From: Punctularia strigosozonata HHB-11173 SS5
Taxonomy: Eukaryota; Basidiomycota; Agaricomycetes; Corticiales; Punctulariaceae
Direction: 5' to 3'
DNA: 50,803 bases
Assembly (NCBI RefSeq): GCF_000264995.1
Contig: NW_006767437.1
Span: forward strand, 888,138-938,940
The notes beneath the pieces were generated by a model, which searched no databases, had not been told where the DNA came from, and saw nothing but the letters and a program-made list of their open reading frames with translations. Positions 20,772-31,610 of the stretch are shown here, piece after piece (positions within the stretch are counted from its first letter, which is position 1; every line of letters begins with the position of its first letter). A program made the position numbers and the translations under genes.

Positions 20772-23700
20772 ATGAAGCTCGCTGTGCTCACATCGGGAGG
20801 CGACAGCGCCGGTATGAACGCCGCCGTGCGTGCGGTGGTCAAGGCCGGCATCCTCAAGTGCGTCGATAATCTCGGCGCGATTGCCATTCCAGCTGTCTTC
20901 AACAGACGTGGACTGATCCGTGCTTTGATCGTAGAGGCTGCGAGACGTGGATCGTGCGGGAGGGCTACGAGGGCCTCGTCAGGGGCAACGAGGCTGCTGA
21001 GGGCGACACCGAGCCTCCTCCGGCGGCGTGCGATAACGTGCCCGTCGCGGATCCGGGCTTTGTACAAAATCTGCGTTTCGGAGATGGTGCGCTCTTACGA
21101 GACGGTACCGGTGATCTTCCTGGGAGGAGGACGCTAAAGGGACGTTACATCGTGAGGGCTGGGTGGGATGATGTTAGGGGCTGGTTTACGGAGGTGCGTT
21201 CAACAGTCTGATGCCTTAGCATGTGGACGGGACTCATTATATGCGCATTTTTCTGTCTTCTTTAGGGTGGAACGTTAATTGGGACGGCGAGGTCGAAGGC
21301 TTTCAGGACGGAGGAAGGACGGTTGCAGGCTGCGTTCAACATGATCAAGGAGGGCATTGACGCCCTCGTCGTCTGTGGGGGCGATGGTTCCCTCACGGGC
21401 GCAGACGTGTTTCGTTCCGAATGGCCCTCGCTCGTCAAAAAACTCCGCGAAGCAGGTTCGTCTCAACGTGCATCCACTCATCTCCCGCCCTGGTCTGCTC
21501 ACATACGTTCTCTTCAGGCAAAATCAACGACCATCAGGTCGCTGCCCACGGACACCTGAAGATCGCCGGACTGGTGGGGTCGATCGACAACGACATGTCG
21601 CTCACGGATCTCACGATCGGCGCGCCGACGGCGCTGCAGCGCATCTGCGAGTCGATCGACAACATCAACTCGACCGCCTTCTCCCATTCGCGCGCGTTCG
21701 TGATCGAGGTCATGGGCCGCCACTGCGGCTGGCTGGCGCTCATGGCCGGCGTCGCCTGCGGCGCCGACTTCTTGTTCATCCCGGAGGACCCGCCGAGCGC
21801 GCAGATCTGGCAGGACGAGCTGTGCAAGAAGGTCAAACAGGTGAGCAGGGCTTCCTTCCGGATCCCCCACGATGAGATGGGCGGATGCTGACGCTACCCG
21901 ATGTTGACAGCATAGGAGCGTGGGCAAACGCAAGACGATCGTCATCGTTGCGGAGGGCGCGATTGACGACGAGTTGAACCCCATCCAGGCCGAGGCTGTG
22001 AAGAACGTCCTCGCGGATAAGCTCGGTCTCGACACCCGCGTCACCACCCTGGGTCACACCCAGCGAGGTGGGAGGCCGGTTGCGCTTGACCGCATCTCGG
22101 TTCGTTTTCCTGGAGGGCATCATTATGCGTGATGGCTCATCGCACTGATCACAGCCCACACTGCAAGGCATGGAGGCGGTGGAAGCACTTCTCGAGGCAA
22201 CGCCGACGACGCCCTCGTACATGATCGGCATGCATGAAAACAAGGTCGTTCGCGTGCCTCTCATGGAAGCTGTGGCAATCGTACGTCCCGCGACCGTATG
22301 AACAGTACTGGGACAGACTGAGCGTCTATGCGCAGACAACGTCCGTGTCGGACGCGATCACGGCCAAAGACTTCAAGAAAGCGATGTCGCTAAGAGACCC
22401 CGAGTTTATAGAAAGTCTCGACGCCTTTTTCGAGACATCAAGATGGGATCCGCACGCCCGATCGGCGAAAGAAAAGGTATGTTTGCGCGTTAATAAGTCA
22501 GGGAATCGGTACTCACTGATCCGCCGGTCCAGTGGATGCGAGTTGGGATCATGCAGTATGTTTCCTCACCTCGTCTGTTGCTGCGGTATTGACCAACGTT
22601 TCCTAGCGTCGGCGCCCCGGCAGGCGGCATGAACGCCGCAACGCGCGCTATGGTCCGGTATTGCATCCGACACGGGCACACGCCGCTGCTGATCCACAAC
22701 GGGTTCCGGGGCTTGCTGGACGACGACGTCTTCGAGCCGTCCTGGCTCGGCGTCGATAACTGGGCGACGCGCGGCGGGTCCGAGCTGGGCACGAACCGGG
22801 AGCAGCCCGACGTCGACCTCGGCGCGGTCGCGTGCAAGTTCCAGGAGTACGCGTTCAGCGCGTTCGTGATGATCGGCGGCTTCGAGGCGTTCTCGTCTTT
22901 GAAGATCCTCGAGGGCGCGAGGAAGGATTACCCCGCGTTCCACGTGCCGATGGTCCACCTGCCCGCGACGATCAGCAACAACGTGCCGATGACGGAGTTT
23001 AGTCTTGGGAGCGATACGAGCTTGAACGCGCTCGTGGACGCGTGCGATGCGATCAAGCAGAGCGCGTCGGCGAGCCGGAATAGGGTGTTCGTGGTGGAGA
23101 CACAGGGCGGGCAGTGCGGGTACATCGCGACGCTGGGCGCGTTGGCGGTCAGTCTGGCGTGTTACTGCGGAACGTCACCCGTACTGATTGGACGTAGACG
23201 GGCGCGACGATGGTGTACACCCCCGAGACGGGCATCAACCTTGATATGCTCCGGCAGGACGTGAAGTACATGAAGAGGCGGTTCTCGCTCGACGAGAAGG
23301 GCAAGGCGGAAGGCCGTCTGGTGATCAAGTAAGCAGGTACCTTCGGTGCCGTCATTTGAAAGGGAGTCTCATTGCTCGCAGGAACGAGGCGTCGTCGAAC
23401 GTGTACAACACGGAGGTGATCACCAAGATGTTCAAAGAGGAGGGTGGCGCCCTGTTCGACTCGCGCTCGGCGTCGCTCGGGCACACGCTGCAGGGCAACA
23501 TCCCGTCGCCGATGGACCGTGCGCGGGCGGTGCGTCTTGCGCTCCGGGCCATGCGCTTCCTGGAGGAGCACCACGAGACGCTGCGCGGCGTGCCGTTCAA
23601 GGCGCGCCAGGCGGCGCCCGAGTCCGCGGCGGTTATCGTTGTTCAGGGCACGGGCGTCAGGTGGGTGACGGTCGAAGAGATGACGGAGCATGCGGACATG

Positions 23701-23811
23701 AAGAAAAGGAGGGGGAAGACGAGCTGGTGGAGCTCGTACAAGGATCTCGTCGACATGCTCGTTGCGCGGAAACAGATCATCGGAGAGCCTAAACCCGATA
23801 GAACGCTGTAG
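20772..23811 (+). CDS. ATP-dependent 6-phosphofructokinase
   Basis: Catalyses phosphorylation of fructose 6-phosphate, the committed step of glycolysis, in the cytosol. Eleven exons fit in phase: 20772-20857, 20935-21193, 21266-21455, 21518-21840, 21911-22099, 22155-22280, 22336-22476, 22533-22555, 22607-23147, 23198-23328, 23382-23811 (2,439 nt, 812 aa). The protein has the duplicated eukaryotic layout. The catalytic N-half holds [16 protein letters not shown] at the start, [13 protein letters not shown] (about residue 153), GSIDNDM (about 200) with the catalytic aspartates, and [12 protein letters not shown]. The regulatory C-half begins near [17 protein letters not shown] and includes PATISNNVP and [13 protein letters not shown]. 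Exon 8 is only 23 nt, yet both flanking introns have good signals. Length is close to fungal and animal PFK subunits. No defect is seen. Confidence 0.95.
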
Positions 23812-24074
23812 AGGGTGAACAACGAAAGAAATGCCCGAATGTACTGTACGTATACAAGAGATAGTCTTGTCGCTCACAAGAGAACAACGAACTCCTTGCT
23901 TTTCCTTGCCGACCGACCTTGTACTCGCGGATCTGCGGGGAACAAGGGGAGGAACCCGATGTTCGCACGGTCCGGTTGAACGAGCGTCGGGATGTCACGT
24001 GACGATAGACGCACCTTTTCGTCGTTTGCGTGTCACGTCCGCCATCAACGCGAGCCCACTTCTCCCCGCCCTCG

Positions 24075-25498
24075 ATGTCCGGCACACCATCTACTCAACG
24101 CTTCACCCACGTCCAGGCCCGGACACAAATGCCGCGGCCACCGCTGCCCATCCACAAGGCTAACCGCACACTGCTAACCCGTACGTTAACAGAACATGTC
24201 TTGCGCGACCCTCTATCTGACCCTAATTCACAGTCGATCATAACAACCTACCACCGGTCAAATTCCAGAAGATAAAGCGGCCGGAGCGCGAGGTTCTCGT
24301 GCGTATATCGCGTCGCTCGACCAGCAGACTTCCCCTCTGATCATATCGCACCGCAGGTCGGCCGCATGAAGATCCCCACCGTACGTTGTCCCTCCTCCTT
24401 TGCTCACCTTGCCCCGCGCCCCCGCTTCCTTCCGTCGACCACTGAGCCCTCCTCTCGTAGCCGAACAGTCACGCTTTTATCCTCCGACGCTACGACACGG
24501 GTGCGATCAGCATCACCACCATGTTCCGCGCCGCCTTCCCGACCGCGAGCGACGAGGAAGAGAAGGCGGAGATGGCATGGATCAAGGCCAACTACGATAC
24601 CGCGGGCGCGAACGGCGGCGGCGCTAGCGCGATAAACGAGCCTCGCGTCCGTTTCGCCGGAACGTGGGCAAGCGCGGACGTCGCGATGACGATCGCGGGC
24701 TCGTATGCGATCGACCGCATCGTCGAGCACCTCGCGCGCGCGCACCCGTCGCCGGACGTCGCGTACCGCAGCGCGCCGAAGAGCGGCGGCGGCGAGCAGG
24801 TGACGCAGCTGCCGACGCCGCAGCTGTCGAAGAGCGACGTCGTGGCGCAGCCGCCGCCCGCGAAGCGGCGCAAGGAGGCGAGCTCGCCCGTGCGCCCCGC
24901 TGCCGCCGAGCCCGCGACGCCCGCCGCGAAACCGCCTTCTCGTCGGAGCACGCGCCTGTCGCGCTCGCCGGCGCCGGCCACGCTCCAGACCCCGCAGGCC
25001 ACGCCCAGCTCGCGCCTGCCCCGTCGACGAGCGCAGCGCGAAGAGCCGCGTTCCGACCAGACCGACAACACGCTTGTAGACGACGAGGCCGCGCAGACCG
25101 ACGCGCTGGTCAAGCCCACGATGCTGGAGGATATTCAGGAGCAGCGTGAGCTCATCGAAGATCTTATGGCGCAACGTCAGGCCGAGCAGGAAGCCGCTGC
25201 CGCTGCTGAGGAGGAGAAAGGGGTGGCGGAGGAAGAGGATGAGCCGAGTGAGCCAGCGCAGGGGACGAAGCGGGCACGCGAGGAGGAGGACCAGCCGCTG
25301 CAGTTTAACTTTAAGGAACCCGCGGAGCAAACGGAGGAGGTCACCGAGCGCGCGATCGTGACGAACCGGCGGGTGGGCCGGCTCGCGCAGATGAGCCCAC
25401 GGAATAAACAGGTCGCGTGGGGCGCGCTCGCGTTCGCCGCCGGGCTTGGTGCTGTGTATGTGGTCCCCGTCTTTGGACGCTGGTGCGATGTTGACTGA
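24075..25498 (+). CDS. Bqt4-like KilA-N/APSES inner nuclear membrane protein
   Basis: Four exons fit in phase: 24075-24180, 24234-24298, 24357-24380 (24 nt, VGRMKIPT) and 24461-25498, giving 410 aa. The N-terminal domain reads HAFILRRYDTGAISITTMF, AEMAWIKANYDT, RFAGTWASADVAMTIA, the pattern of the KilA-N/APSES fold found in fission-yeast Bqt4. A long low-complexity, charged middle (KRRKE, repeated acidic runs) has coiled-coil potential around LEDIQEQRELIEDLMAQRQ. A single hydrophobic segment near the C-terminus (VAWGALAFAAGLGAVYVV) would tail-anchor it. This layout matches Bqt4, which links telomeres to the nuclear envelope. Function here is inferred from family. It lies 264 bp downstream of PFK on the same strand. 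The long antisense frame at 24404-25330 is a shadow of the GC-rich coding sequence. Confidence 0.78.
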
Positions 25499-25854
25499 CC
25501 TTCTTTCCCTCTTGCAGATCCTTCTTGCCCAACTTTTTCTTCTAATACTCGATCATATGTTCATCTTACGCGCTGCTGTTTGCACGACGTAACATTCATG
25601 ACCGCATATTTACTGTTCTGCCCCCCAAAGATGCACCCCCACGCCCTCACGCCCATACGTACACTTTATCTGCCCGCGGGCGCCTTGTTTTGTTATATAT
25701 CCCTGTCTGTCCCTACTATAGTCATTGCAGTGTTTATTATCGAAGACGCACGTTTGTGCGCGTGTACTGTTACACATAACCTTGATCAACTGCTGAACAA
25801 CGCCGCCATGGGGAAGTCAGGCCAAGCCCCGCAGTCGCGCTGTTGCTTCGTAAC
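25499..25854. other. Intergenic, 3' flank of the Bqt4-like gene
   Basis: AT-richer sequence with no recognisable gene; probably the 3' untranslated region and terminator zone of the Bqt4-like gene. The 93-codon frame at 25580-25861 contains hydrophobic residues but no start context or domain that supports it. Confidence 0.4.
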
Positions 25855-26070
25855 TGGATGACTTCCCGTAAGATCTGGAGCGACAGAAACACAGAATGAA
25901 CAGTTCAAACCCCGATCTGTGGGTTATGCTGTACGTTTATGCCCCCGTACGGTGTGGGGCCGAAATAGACATCATAAACGCGGAGGTCCGTTGAGAAGGG
26001 CTGAGCAGCGAATGAGGAAGAAAGAAGGTCACGTGTATGACAAATTCCTGTCTGTAAACGGTCATTTTGG

Positions 26071-26102
26071 TCTGGAAGGGGGGGTCGACCCCCCCTTCCA
26101 GA
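26071..26102. repeat. Perfect 32-bp palindrome inside the MITE-like element
   Basis: A left arm TCTGGAA plus seven G, the centre TCGA, then seven C plus TTCCAGA form an uninterrupted 32-bp palindrome. It would extrude as a GC-rich cruciform or fold as a hairpin in RNA. The open frames crossing it on both strands (GGVDPPF in each) are a by-product of the symmetry, not genes. Confidence 0.85.
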
Positions 26103-26148
26103 TAAAAGGTCTGTACGAGCGACTTGTAAACCGATAACTTGGCTCGTT

Positions 26149-26168
26149 GATGCCGATTTTTCGGCATC
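26149..26168. repeat. Small hairpin in the MITE-like element
   Basis: GATGCCGA, a TTTT loop and TCGGCATC form an 8-bp stem hairpin 46 bp inside the right terminal repeat. A structural part of the element; no regulatory role can be assigned. Confidence 0.6.
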
Positions 26169-26238
26169 GCTCGCTTAGTGGATTTGTAAGCGAAATCTAT
26201 TCTATTCGGCCTTACAGATCCTTACGGGAAGTCACCCA

Positions 26239-26640
26239 CTCAAGAGGTTCACATACAGACCCCTGATGGCCGGCACGTTGGACTAGCAAGTGCGTTCTTC
26301 GTTCGCCACTACAATGTCGCTGATTTCCTTCGATCCAGTCCCACTTCTGCTGTCGAGGACTCGCGTGTGAGCTTACTCGTTGCACCTGGCGGACGACCAT
26401 TCCGCTTTATCGCCATCCCTGCAACTGGTGTTCCCAAGGGTATCTCGTGCGCCATCGGGTGCCTCATATGCTCGGTATGGTACCTGGGGAACACTATGCA
26501 TACTGAGGACTCCGAGACCGTGTCTCACTGCCTGCTTAATGCCGAAACGGATCATCGTTGAAAGGAGCTATTTGCATGCAATGTGAAGCCGAGCTCAGAT
26601 CATTGCGCAGAATCTGAGTACACGCTACTCGAAGAGCCAA
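26239..26640. other. Intergenic, no gene seen
   Basis: Holds only short frames without domains. It lies between the MITE-like element and the 3' end of the DUF6534-type gene and probably includes that gene's downstream flank. Confidence 0.4.
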
Positions 26641-28584
26641 TCACCACATAAATGCGAAGCGAATCTTACCAGATCCCGACATGCTTAGGAGTACGTTCAG
26701 CTTTCCAGACCGCTGCTCTGACTTTCTGAGTCGTACGTTCCTCTCACGAACGCGATTGGTGTCACCTGACGAAGACGAGATTGAGTTACAGGAGCAGGCT
26801 GATGGGCTTCTCCGTCTGCGATTTACCACTTGTCCGGCGTCAGCGAGTCTGAGCCCCGCCTCGGCTTGTCCTACTCCCTCCTTCGATCCCTTTCTCTTCG
26901 AGCTGAAAGGCACGGTGAAGTAATCTTCCGGGGTGTGCCGAAGACCGCTTCGCGCGTTCAGGCCGGCGAGTAGAGCGTTGAAGAAAACTGAATTTGTGAT
27001 ACGACGATCAGATAATCTGTAAGGGTTTTGGCAATGCGCAGAACTCACGCTTGCTCAAGATCATGTAGAAACTACGGGAGTGAACGCGGCAAGCCGGAGC
27101 GTCAGGACTGTAGATTAATGACACGATCGGACACAGTGCTACGCACACCATGAAGATAAAGGTGTCCCGTATCACTGAATACTAGAGTTGTGTCAGTCTC
27201 CGGGACAGATGTGCGGTTGGAATGTGCGAACACATATAACAGCCGCTACAGCGCACAGGCTGTTGACTAAACGTAAGCGATCCAGTAGATTGCCTTCGCA
27301 AAGTCAATCGTCATACCTTGTCAAGACCCCAGTGCTGATACCGTACATGATCAGCTTCGTTATGATTCCGTCAGAACTGGAGAGAACGTTAGACATTGAA
27401 CGCGGTTGGAGACGAAGGCTTTAGATACGTTTGTAAACCAGTTTTTCTCCGATAGAGTAGGGTGCACATAGCTACCGCGAGTATTATATCGGCTGCTGCA
27501 CCAGCTGAAAGGCTCGTATTGAATGTCCACTGAAATTGAAGCTGTAGTTAGTACGTAGCCCACAGAACGATGAACTCAACGAACGGTGATCGTACGATCC
27601 CAAACGTTCAACACAGAAGGTATGGTGAAACTAATCATGCTTCAATGCATCGTAGACACTTTAGATACGCCCGGAGCTTACCCATCGACGACGAACTCTG
27701 CGCTTACTTATCAGTCTCGCGCTGAGTGAGGTAGGATAAACGTACTGATCCCAGTTCCTGATAATGGTAAGCATGAGTCGGCTGTCTTCACGCAATTTAT
27801 TGGGATTGGGAACGTACCAAGGGCTAGGAAGGACGTGATTGCCTGTGAACCAGGTGAGCCTGAATTTTACGTGAACTTGTAGCAAGCATACCACAATGGC
27901 CGCCAAGAGCCAGTTGTGATTGCTAACTAGATAAGCTACGATCAGCAACGAAAAGTGTGATGCTATTGGTCTTACAACTCCATACGCGCATGCAGAAGAT
28001 ACTGATGAATGCCGCGTCATGAGAAGCGGAGGTCATGTAAAATTGCAGAGACACACTATCGCAGTATAAGGTCACTCGCAAGCTGAACAATCCAACTTTC
28101 AGCGCGCGTGAGCGCAAAGGAGAACGATCGGACGCACAGTAACAGGGGCTGTTGCCTTTGATGTACAATTGGTATCAGTGGCACAAAATTCTAGACAGAC
28201 TATACACGTACCCAGAAGGCCCTGTGTAACTGTTAGCATTGACTCAGATAGATAATACATGGCGCACCATATAGGGGTCAGCAAGTCTAGGTAGCTGCCG
28301 AAATTCGTGATGATATCGAACCAAAGCGAGTACGCCCCCAGTGCCGTATGCACGGCAGCAAGAACCCACAAAATGGCAATCTTCCCTGATAGTAAAAAAG
28401 GTAGGCAGCATGACTCATGAAATGTACACACCAAGAACTTCAGGCATATTCCATCCTGCTTGCAATCGCGAGAGTACATGTACACTTGCACATTGGTGAC
28501 ACCAAATAAGGCGGAATCGAGCAGTACACCCAGATAAAATGCTCCGAGAGTGTCGGCTAGTTCAGCAGAGAAGAAGTTGGGCAT
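26641..28584 (-). CDS. DUF6534-type multi-pass membrane protein
   Basis: Minus-strand segments in order match the Agaricomycete DUF6534 family, membrane proteins with about seven helices and unknown role. Exon 1 is 28584-28432 (ADTLGAFYLGVLLDSALFGV, VQVYMYSRDC). The next runs from 28380 (IAILWVLAAVHTALGAYSLW). Later come ISIFCMRVW joined to LSNHNWLLAAIVVCLLQV (28040-27870), SLSAGAAADIILAVAMCTLL (about 27530-27450), ITKLIMYGISTGVLT (about 27370-27320), RDTFIFMVCVALCPIVSLIY (about 27160) and VFFNALLAGLNARSG (from about 26985), a family hallmark. The last exon continues with a basic, Ser-rich cytosolic tail to the stop at 26641. Internal splice junctions between about 28220 and 28040 did not resolve, so the exon list is incomplete. 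No transport or receptor function should be assumed. Confidence 0.7.
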
Positions 28585-28719
28585 ATGAGACGTGAATGAC
28601 GGCAATGTCCACAGAGGCAACGACCGCTGTAGCGGACTGGACCTCGAGGTGGCTTTATAGGGGGTGTGCGATGTCAACAATAACACGCATCATAACCAGT
28701 AGAGTTTGTCCATAGCCTT

Positions 28720-29451
28720 CAATACGGTACTTGACATTGCGCAACGTCGCCGATGAGAAACCATCCCCCGTCGTTGGCATGTGACGTGAGATCGGAATGT
28801 GCTCTTTTGGAGTTTGTGCTGCTAGTATAGCGGCGGACATCGTTGGCGAGCGCATGATCGGGGATTTCATGATGCGCAGCACGAAATCCTACCCATTGGG
28901 TGGGAGCACGGTTGTACATACCGAGGCGGCGATGCGAAACTTCGCCATAAGAGGCCCGGGTCAAAGACATGCACGTCGGGAAAGTCACCATAGAAGGCAA
29001 CGAACGCACTGCCTGTTCTAAGGCGGGAGGATGTCGGCTTCCATTTGATGAGCTATATGTTCGCAGCTGTGCTCCGCAGCCTGCGATGTACGACGGTTTC
29101 AAATTTTACCGTGGTGGTTGAGATAGCGCCTCGCGCGCCTTGCATGGTTGTCGAAGCGATGTACGATAGCAAGGATAGCCCTACTGGACCTTCGAGTCCG
29201 ATGAATCCGGTCACCTATGGGTGTCCACCGCGATGCAGGGGATACATCCATGTCTCGCCAAGAACGTTCATGAACGCAAGGTGAACGAGCAGGACATCAG
29301 CGCTTCGGTGAGTACTGCAACGGTGGGCATTGGGCAGGTACTGGGTGAGGAACGAGTACTGGTCTGGATTCTTGGGATGACGCTCTTGGAGTTGAGATAG
29401 ATGAATGTCAAACGACAGAGAGCCTGAGCTGGCTCCAGGTCTATCGAGCAA
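28720..29451 (-). CDS. Unidentified minus-strand gene or remnant
   Basis: Three coding-like stretches follow one another on the minus strand: LQERHPKNPDQYSFLTQYLP with RSADVLLVHLAFMN (29400-29278), TGFIGLEGPVGLSLLSYIA with GAISTTTVKFETVVHRRLRS (29220-29060), and FVAFYGDFPDVHVFDPGLLW (about 29000-28940). Weak introns could join them (for example an acceptor ending near 29226). The residue pattern looks protein-like, but I do not recognise a family. No convincing start, stop or full splice set was found, so it could be a decayed gene. Confidence 0.3.
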
Positions 29452-29551
29452 GCGTGAGCCCAGTACGTAATACTTGTGCGTCTCGGCCTACCACCTACCT
29501 ACTGCGCGCGACGTCGACGCGTCTCTCAACTGGGCTTTACTCGTGATTACC

Positions 29552-31105
29552 ATGAGAGGCAATGGGCATGCGTCAACGTCGAACCCAACGCCTTGTATCG
29601 GTTCTACGAACCCCTTGCCCTCTACAACTTTGACCAGCGAGGATGACGCACGACGGCTCATACGAGCGCTCGTAGCGCAGGTGGAACCGGTGATGCGAGC
29701 TCACGGACTTGTCGTGAACGACTTGGCGGAGGTACGTGCCTGCATCGAGCTATTGGGACAAGATACTGTTCGTTGACGTTAGCCTCTTGTCCGGGTATGC
29801 TCAGTATGAGTATAACGATGTCTTCGCGGGAAGGAACATGAACAGCGGCGCAAGAGTGGGTATGGCCGGCTCGAGGCTTTCATGAGAACATGTCTCGCGT
29901 TGACATCAACTCCGCAGAGCTCGTCCTTCGCCGCAAAGATGGGTCGTTCTATTCGCCTTCTTGGCTTCTGTGCACTTTATGTCATCAAGTACGTCACGAA
30001 CACGCTGTCGGCACCCGTGGCCAACCTTCTGACCATGGGACCATGGCATCCACGCTCTCTCTGACAGTTGGCACACAACAAGCACAAGGACCACAGTCCT
30101 GCCTTTCAAGCTTACTGGGATCGTCTGAGGAATGATGTACGCGCTCTCCAAGCCGAGGGCCACTATGGAGACGGATTTTGGTCGTCCGGGGCGCGTCTCA
30201 GTGACGCAGCCCGCATCCCAATGGATGAGGAGATGGATGCGACGGGGCTTCCCGAGTACATCGTTCGTGCTGGGATAACCCTATACCCCGGTCTACGCTA
30301 ACCTCATTTACAGTGCGGAGGGGCACTCGAACGGATTCTGTCGACCCGCAAGAAGCGGCGGAAGCGAATGGAACATGGATCCGTAGCCCGTACGGGCGCG
30401 CAGACGCCTAAGCGTCGCAAAGCAGGCGCTCGCGTCACCAAAGACTTCGGCGCAGGCGGGCGGACGTTGAGTGGAGAGTTAGAGGGCGAGGGCGACAAAC
30501 GTGGTGCGGGCTTTAGGAAGCAGACCCAGAGGTGAGGATGCTGCCTCGTTTGTTGCCGAGCGAATGCCGACGCGTCACTTTGCAGTAAGACAGCTAGAGA
30601 GGAGCGTGCGGCGGCCATCGAGAGGCGGTTGGTCGCCATGCAAGGCGGCGGCGCTGTGGAACCAGCGGCGCCTCCTGGAAGCTCTCAACCGTATACAGCC
30701 TGCGAGGATTCCGGGCGCGGGTCGGAAAACGAGTCTGATACGGAGACCGTCGTCGGGCGGGAAACGGACGCGGAGCGTCGACAGGCTTTACTGGAGTCCG
30801 TCTGTCGGTCAGATCCAGACGCAGACATGAGTATGCTGAAGTCCGAGCGCCTGCTCCGTTGCTGGACCACCTCAGTAAAGCAAGATACGAGGGGAAAGGG
30901 TCAAGCGGGACGAAGCGACTTGATCGCTTCTGACGCATGTTCAGGGAAGGTCAAGCCATCCAATAGTCGAAAAGTAGCAAAGGCCAGCATGGTGAAGAGC
31001 GAGGTAGCGCTCCGTAAGAAGGAAAATCTTGGGCTTGCACTCACTAATCAGCGCAAGCAAACGATTGGCGAGGTTCCGCAAGCGCAATGGGATGCCGGTT
31101 TATGA
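29552..31105 (+). CDS. WLM-domain (Wss1-like) protein, active-site Glu replaced
   Basis: Six exons fit in phase: 29552-29731, 29805-29859, 29918-29988, 30068-30262, 30314-30531, 30586-31105 (1,239 nt, 412 aa). WLM proteins are Wss1/SPRTN-like metalloproteases that clear DNA-protein crosslinks and bind ubiquitin or SUMO. The domain is clear: YEYNDVFAGR, ELVLRRKDGSF, AFQAYWDRLRNDVRALQAEG, YGDGFWSSGARLSDAAR, LPEYI-CGGA. The zinc site that should read HExxH is HQLAH (residues 101-105; the codon is CAA at the exon 3 end), so the catalytic Glu is Gln. The histidines, including H111, remain. The C-terminus is Ser/Lys-rich and ends QAQWDAGL without the zinc finger of its paralogue at 35037-36674. A zinc-binding but inactive protein is predicted. 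The N-terminus is also less conserved than in the paralogue. Confidence 0.85.
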
Positions 31106-31610
31106 TCCTGGCTTTGATTGTGGGCGTGGGTACTTAATTCTGTCTGTAGCATTGTCCCGCCCTTGCTTCTTTGTTCACAGCATCATCTGTGAATCACCCG
31201 GTATCTCCAGTCAATACGAGGCTCCGACGCAGCAATCCTGTCTTTCACATTTTCTCGACGAGGCGCGGACACCGAAGAAGGTTGGCCTTGTTTTGGGCTG
31301 CTGAGGATCACATCAGTAGTCATCTGTGAACAACTCGTACAAGTTGCACTGGGCTTCGAGTTCTCAGCTGTGGAAGCTCGCGACTCAATCTGTCTTGATC
31401 TCCGGGCCATCACTTGAAATCAACAGGCCGCGCGGGACCTGACGAGCTGTGATTGATGGCTCATAGAACTCATAAGCTATGCATTGCTATGCAGCTCTCG
31501 CGGCAACGTCAATTCCTTTCATAAATTCACGTACTTCTGGCGCACCCCACCGCTCTTGACGCACCGAGATTGTTCAGGCCTCACAACCGCTCCGCTGCGA
31601 ACCGTCTCTA
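31106..31610. other. Intergenic between WLM copy A and secreted protein gene
   Basis: No gene recognised. The first part may hold remnants of the lost C-terminal zinc-finger exon of the WLM gene, but no Cys-x2-Cys pairs are readable. The second part should contain the promoter of the secreted-protein gene. Confidence 0.35.

Larger units (their letters stand above)
25855..26238. mobile_element. MITE-like element with terminal inverted repeats
   Basis: Bases 25855-25877 and 26215-26238 are inverted copies of each other, differing by one substitution and one extra base; the shared core includes GACTTCCCGTAAG on the left and CTTACGGGAAGTC on the right. The 384 bp between the outer ends has no coding capacity. 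The inside carries a perfect palindrome (26071-26102) and a hairpin (26149-26168). Size, inverted ends and lack of genes fit a miniature inverted-repeat element. No clear target-site duplication is seen, so the class of the parent transposase is unknown. Confidence 0.6.

Noticed and set aside
21514-22339. Long minus-strand frames opposite phosphofructokinase
   Set aside because: Shadows of GC-rich exons; the plus-strand exons are fully explained by a conserved enzyme.
24404-25330. 308-codon minus-strand frame
   Set aside because: It lies exactly antisense to the Bqt4-like exon. GC-rich codon use opens the opposite strand, and the composition (runs of Arg, Leu and Ala) shows no domain.
26041-26137. 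Small ORFs on both strands with GGVDPPF
   Set aside because: They arise from the perfect palindrome, which reads the same on both strands.
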